From positions 1 to 37,842 of IMG/VR virus record IMGVR_UViG_3300031857_000558: DNA of 37,842 bases; one strand, written 5' to 3'. Made by a program: the position numbers and the translations under genes. The notes under the pieces are model-generated. The model had not been told where the DNA came from. It saw only the letters and a list, made by a program, of their open reading frames with translations, and did no database searches. Source of the stretch: a virus. Below are positions 37,551 through 37,842 of this stretch, piece by piece. The stretch's first letter is position 1. The number at the start of each line of letters is the position of its first letter.

Positions 37551-37842
37551 TGGATTATAGATCAAACGAAAATAGACGTGAAGCGTTCATTCGCTGGTAC
37601 GCATGGTCAATGAAATATGATGACTGTGATCCAGCGGTATGGGCTACGAACTATCTAAACAAACGATATGAACACAATGATGAACAGCGTTTATGGTTAG
37701 CTTGGCTTTACGGCAGCACCTACTACCTTCCAACTTCTTGGGTTCTCATGAATGAATTCCCAGACTTTGAGTTGGCAACAGTAGATCGTATTACCCAATG
37801 GAACACTGCCAACTACAAACGACTTCGTTATCAAACTGATAC
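37550..37842 (+). CDS. Start of a protein like alpha-glutamyl/putrescinyl-thymine pyrophosphorylase (amino acid:DNA transferase); 3' truncated
   Basis: The window ends inside this frame after 97 residues. The visible part reads RREAFIRWYAWSMKYDDCDP, then ANDEQ-type NDEQRLWLAWLYGSTYYLPT, then MNEFPDFELATVDRITQWN and YKRLRYQTD. This pattern recalls the phage family predicted as aGPT-Pplase or amino acid:DNA transferase, which in hypermodified phages attaches amino acids or polyamines to pyrophosphorylated 5-hydroxymethyl-pyrimidines in DNA. The match is from memory. The start overlaps the previous stop (TAATG). Confidence 0.75.
   Translation, partial: MDYRSNENRREAFIRWYAWSMKYDDCDPAVWATNYLNKRYEHNDEQRLWLAWLYGSTYYLPTSWVLMNEFPDFELATVDRITQWNTANYKRLRYQTD

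Noticed and set aside
1-37842. CRISPR arrays, insertion sequences, integrase or attachment sites, photosynthesis genes
   Set aside because: No regularly spaced repeats, transposase, integrase or photosystem gene was seen on either strand.

Overview
The window is a piece of a lytic, T4-like contractile-tailed bacteriophage genome (Caudoviricetes). It is AT-rich and densely packed, and every confidently called gene lies on the plus strand. The evidence is a near-complete set of T4 core genes in recognisable order: prohead protease, scaffold, major capsid protein and a tail-tube-family protein (gp21, gp22, gp23, gp19-like); UvsY and UvsW; late sigma factor gp55; recombination nuclease gp47/gp46; clamp gp45; clamp loader gp44/gp62; RegA; DNA ligase; DexA; DNA polymerase gp43; UvsX; and helicase gp41. 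Hsp20, CobS/CobT-like proteins, a flavin halogenase and several 2-oxoglutarate (2OG) oxygenases recall T4-like phages of aquatic bacteria. No photosynthesis gene is visible, so the host cannot be named from this sequence.

Layout. 1-4026 is head and tail morphogenesis, closed after the capsid gene by a strong terminator. 4034-6481 holds uvsY, uvsW and a small barrel-like protein. 6482-6639 is a head-to-head promoter pair. 6640-11147 is gp55, an AAA ATPase and gp47/gp46. 11148-16446 is an accessory block with its own repeated promoter cassettes: a CobT-like HExxH plus VWA protein, a CobS/MoxR-like ATPase that shares an N-terminal domain with a separate small protein, a winged-helix protein and a dATP/dGTP diphosphohydrolase-like protein. 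16449-19490 is the clamp, clamp loader and RegA operon. 19491-22571 holds small early genes, Hsp20, a possible structured RNA region and a cluster of tandem stem-loops. 22568-28561 runs from ligase through conserved phage hypotheticals to DexA and DNA polymerase. 28554-30788 is an accessory redox cassette: an Asp/Asn beta-hydroxylase-like enzyme, a flavin-dependent halogenase and a thioredoxin. 30789-33538 holds uvsX, a small gene and gp41.

The last 4.3 kb (33549-37842) is the most interesting part. It holds a TET/JBP-like 2OG dioxygenase, a class-II glutamine amidotransferase, a glutamine-synthetase-fold amidoligase, a GNAT acetyltransferase, an unknown protein, and the start of a protein resembling the alpha-glutamyl/putrescinyl-thymine pyrophosphorylase (amino acid:DNA transferase) family. 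Together these suggest a multi-step modification pathway, plausibly hypermodification of the phage's DNA bases. The intermediate chemistry is inference.

Regulation. Twelve plus-strand sigma70-type promoters and one minus-strand promoter are visible, all with exactly 17 bp between -35 and -10. Many share a TTWATTC extension right after the -35. They would be read by host RNA polymerase early in infection. gp55 with the gp45 clamp would drive late transcription, and RegA would repress early mRNAs post-transcriptionally.
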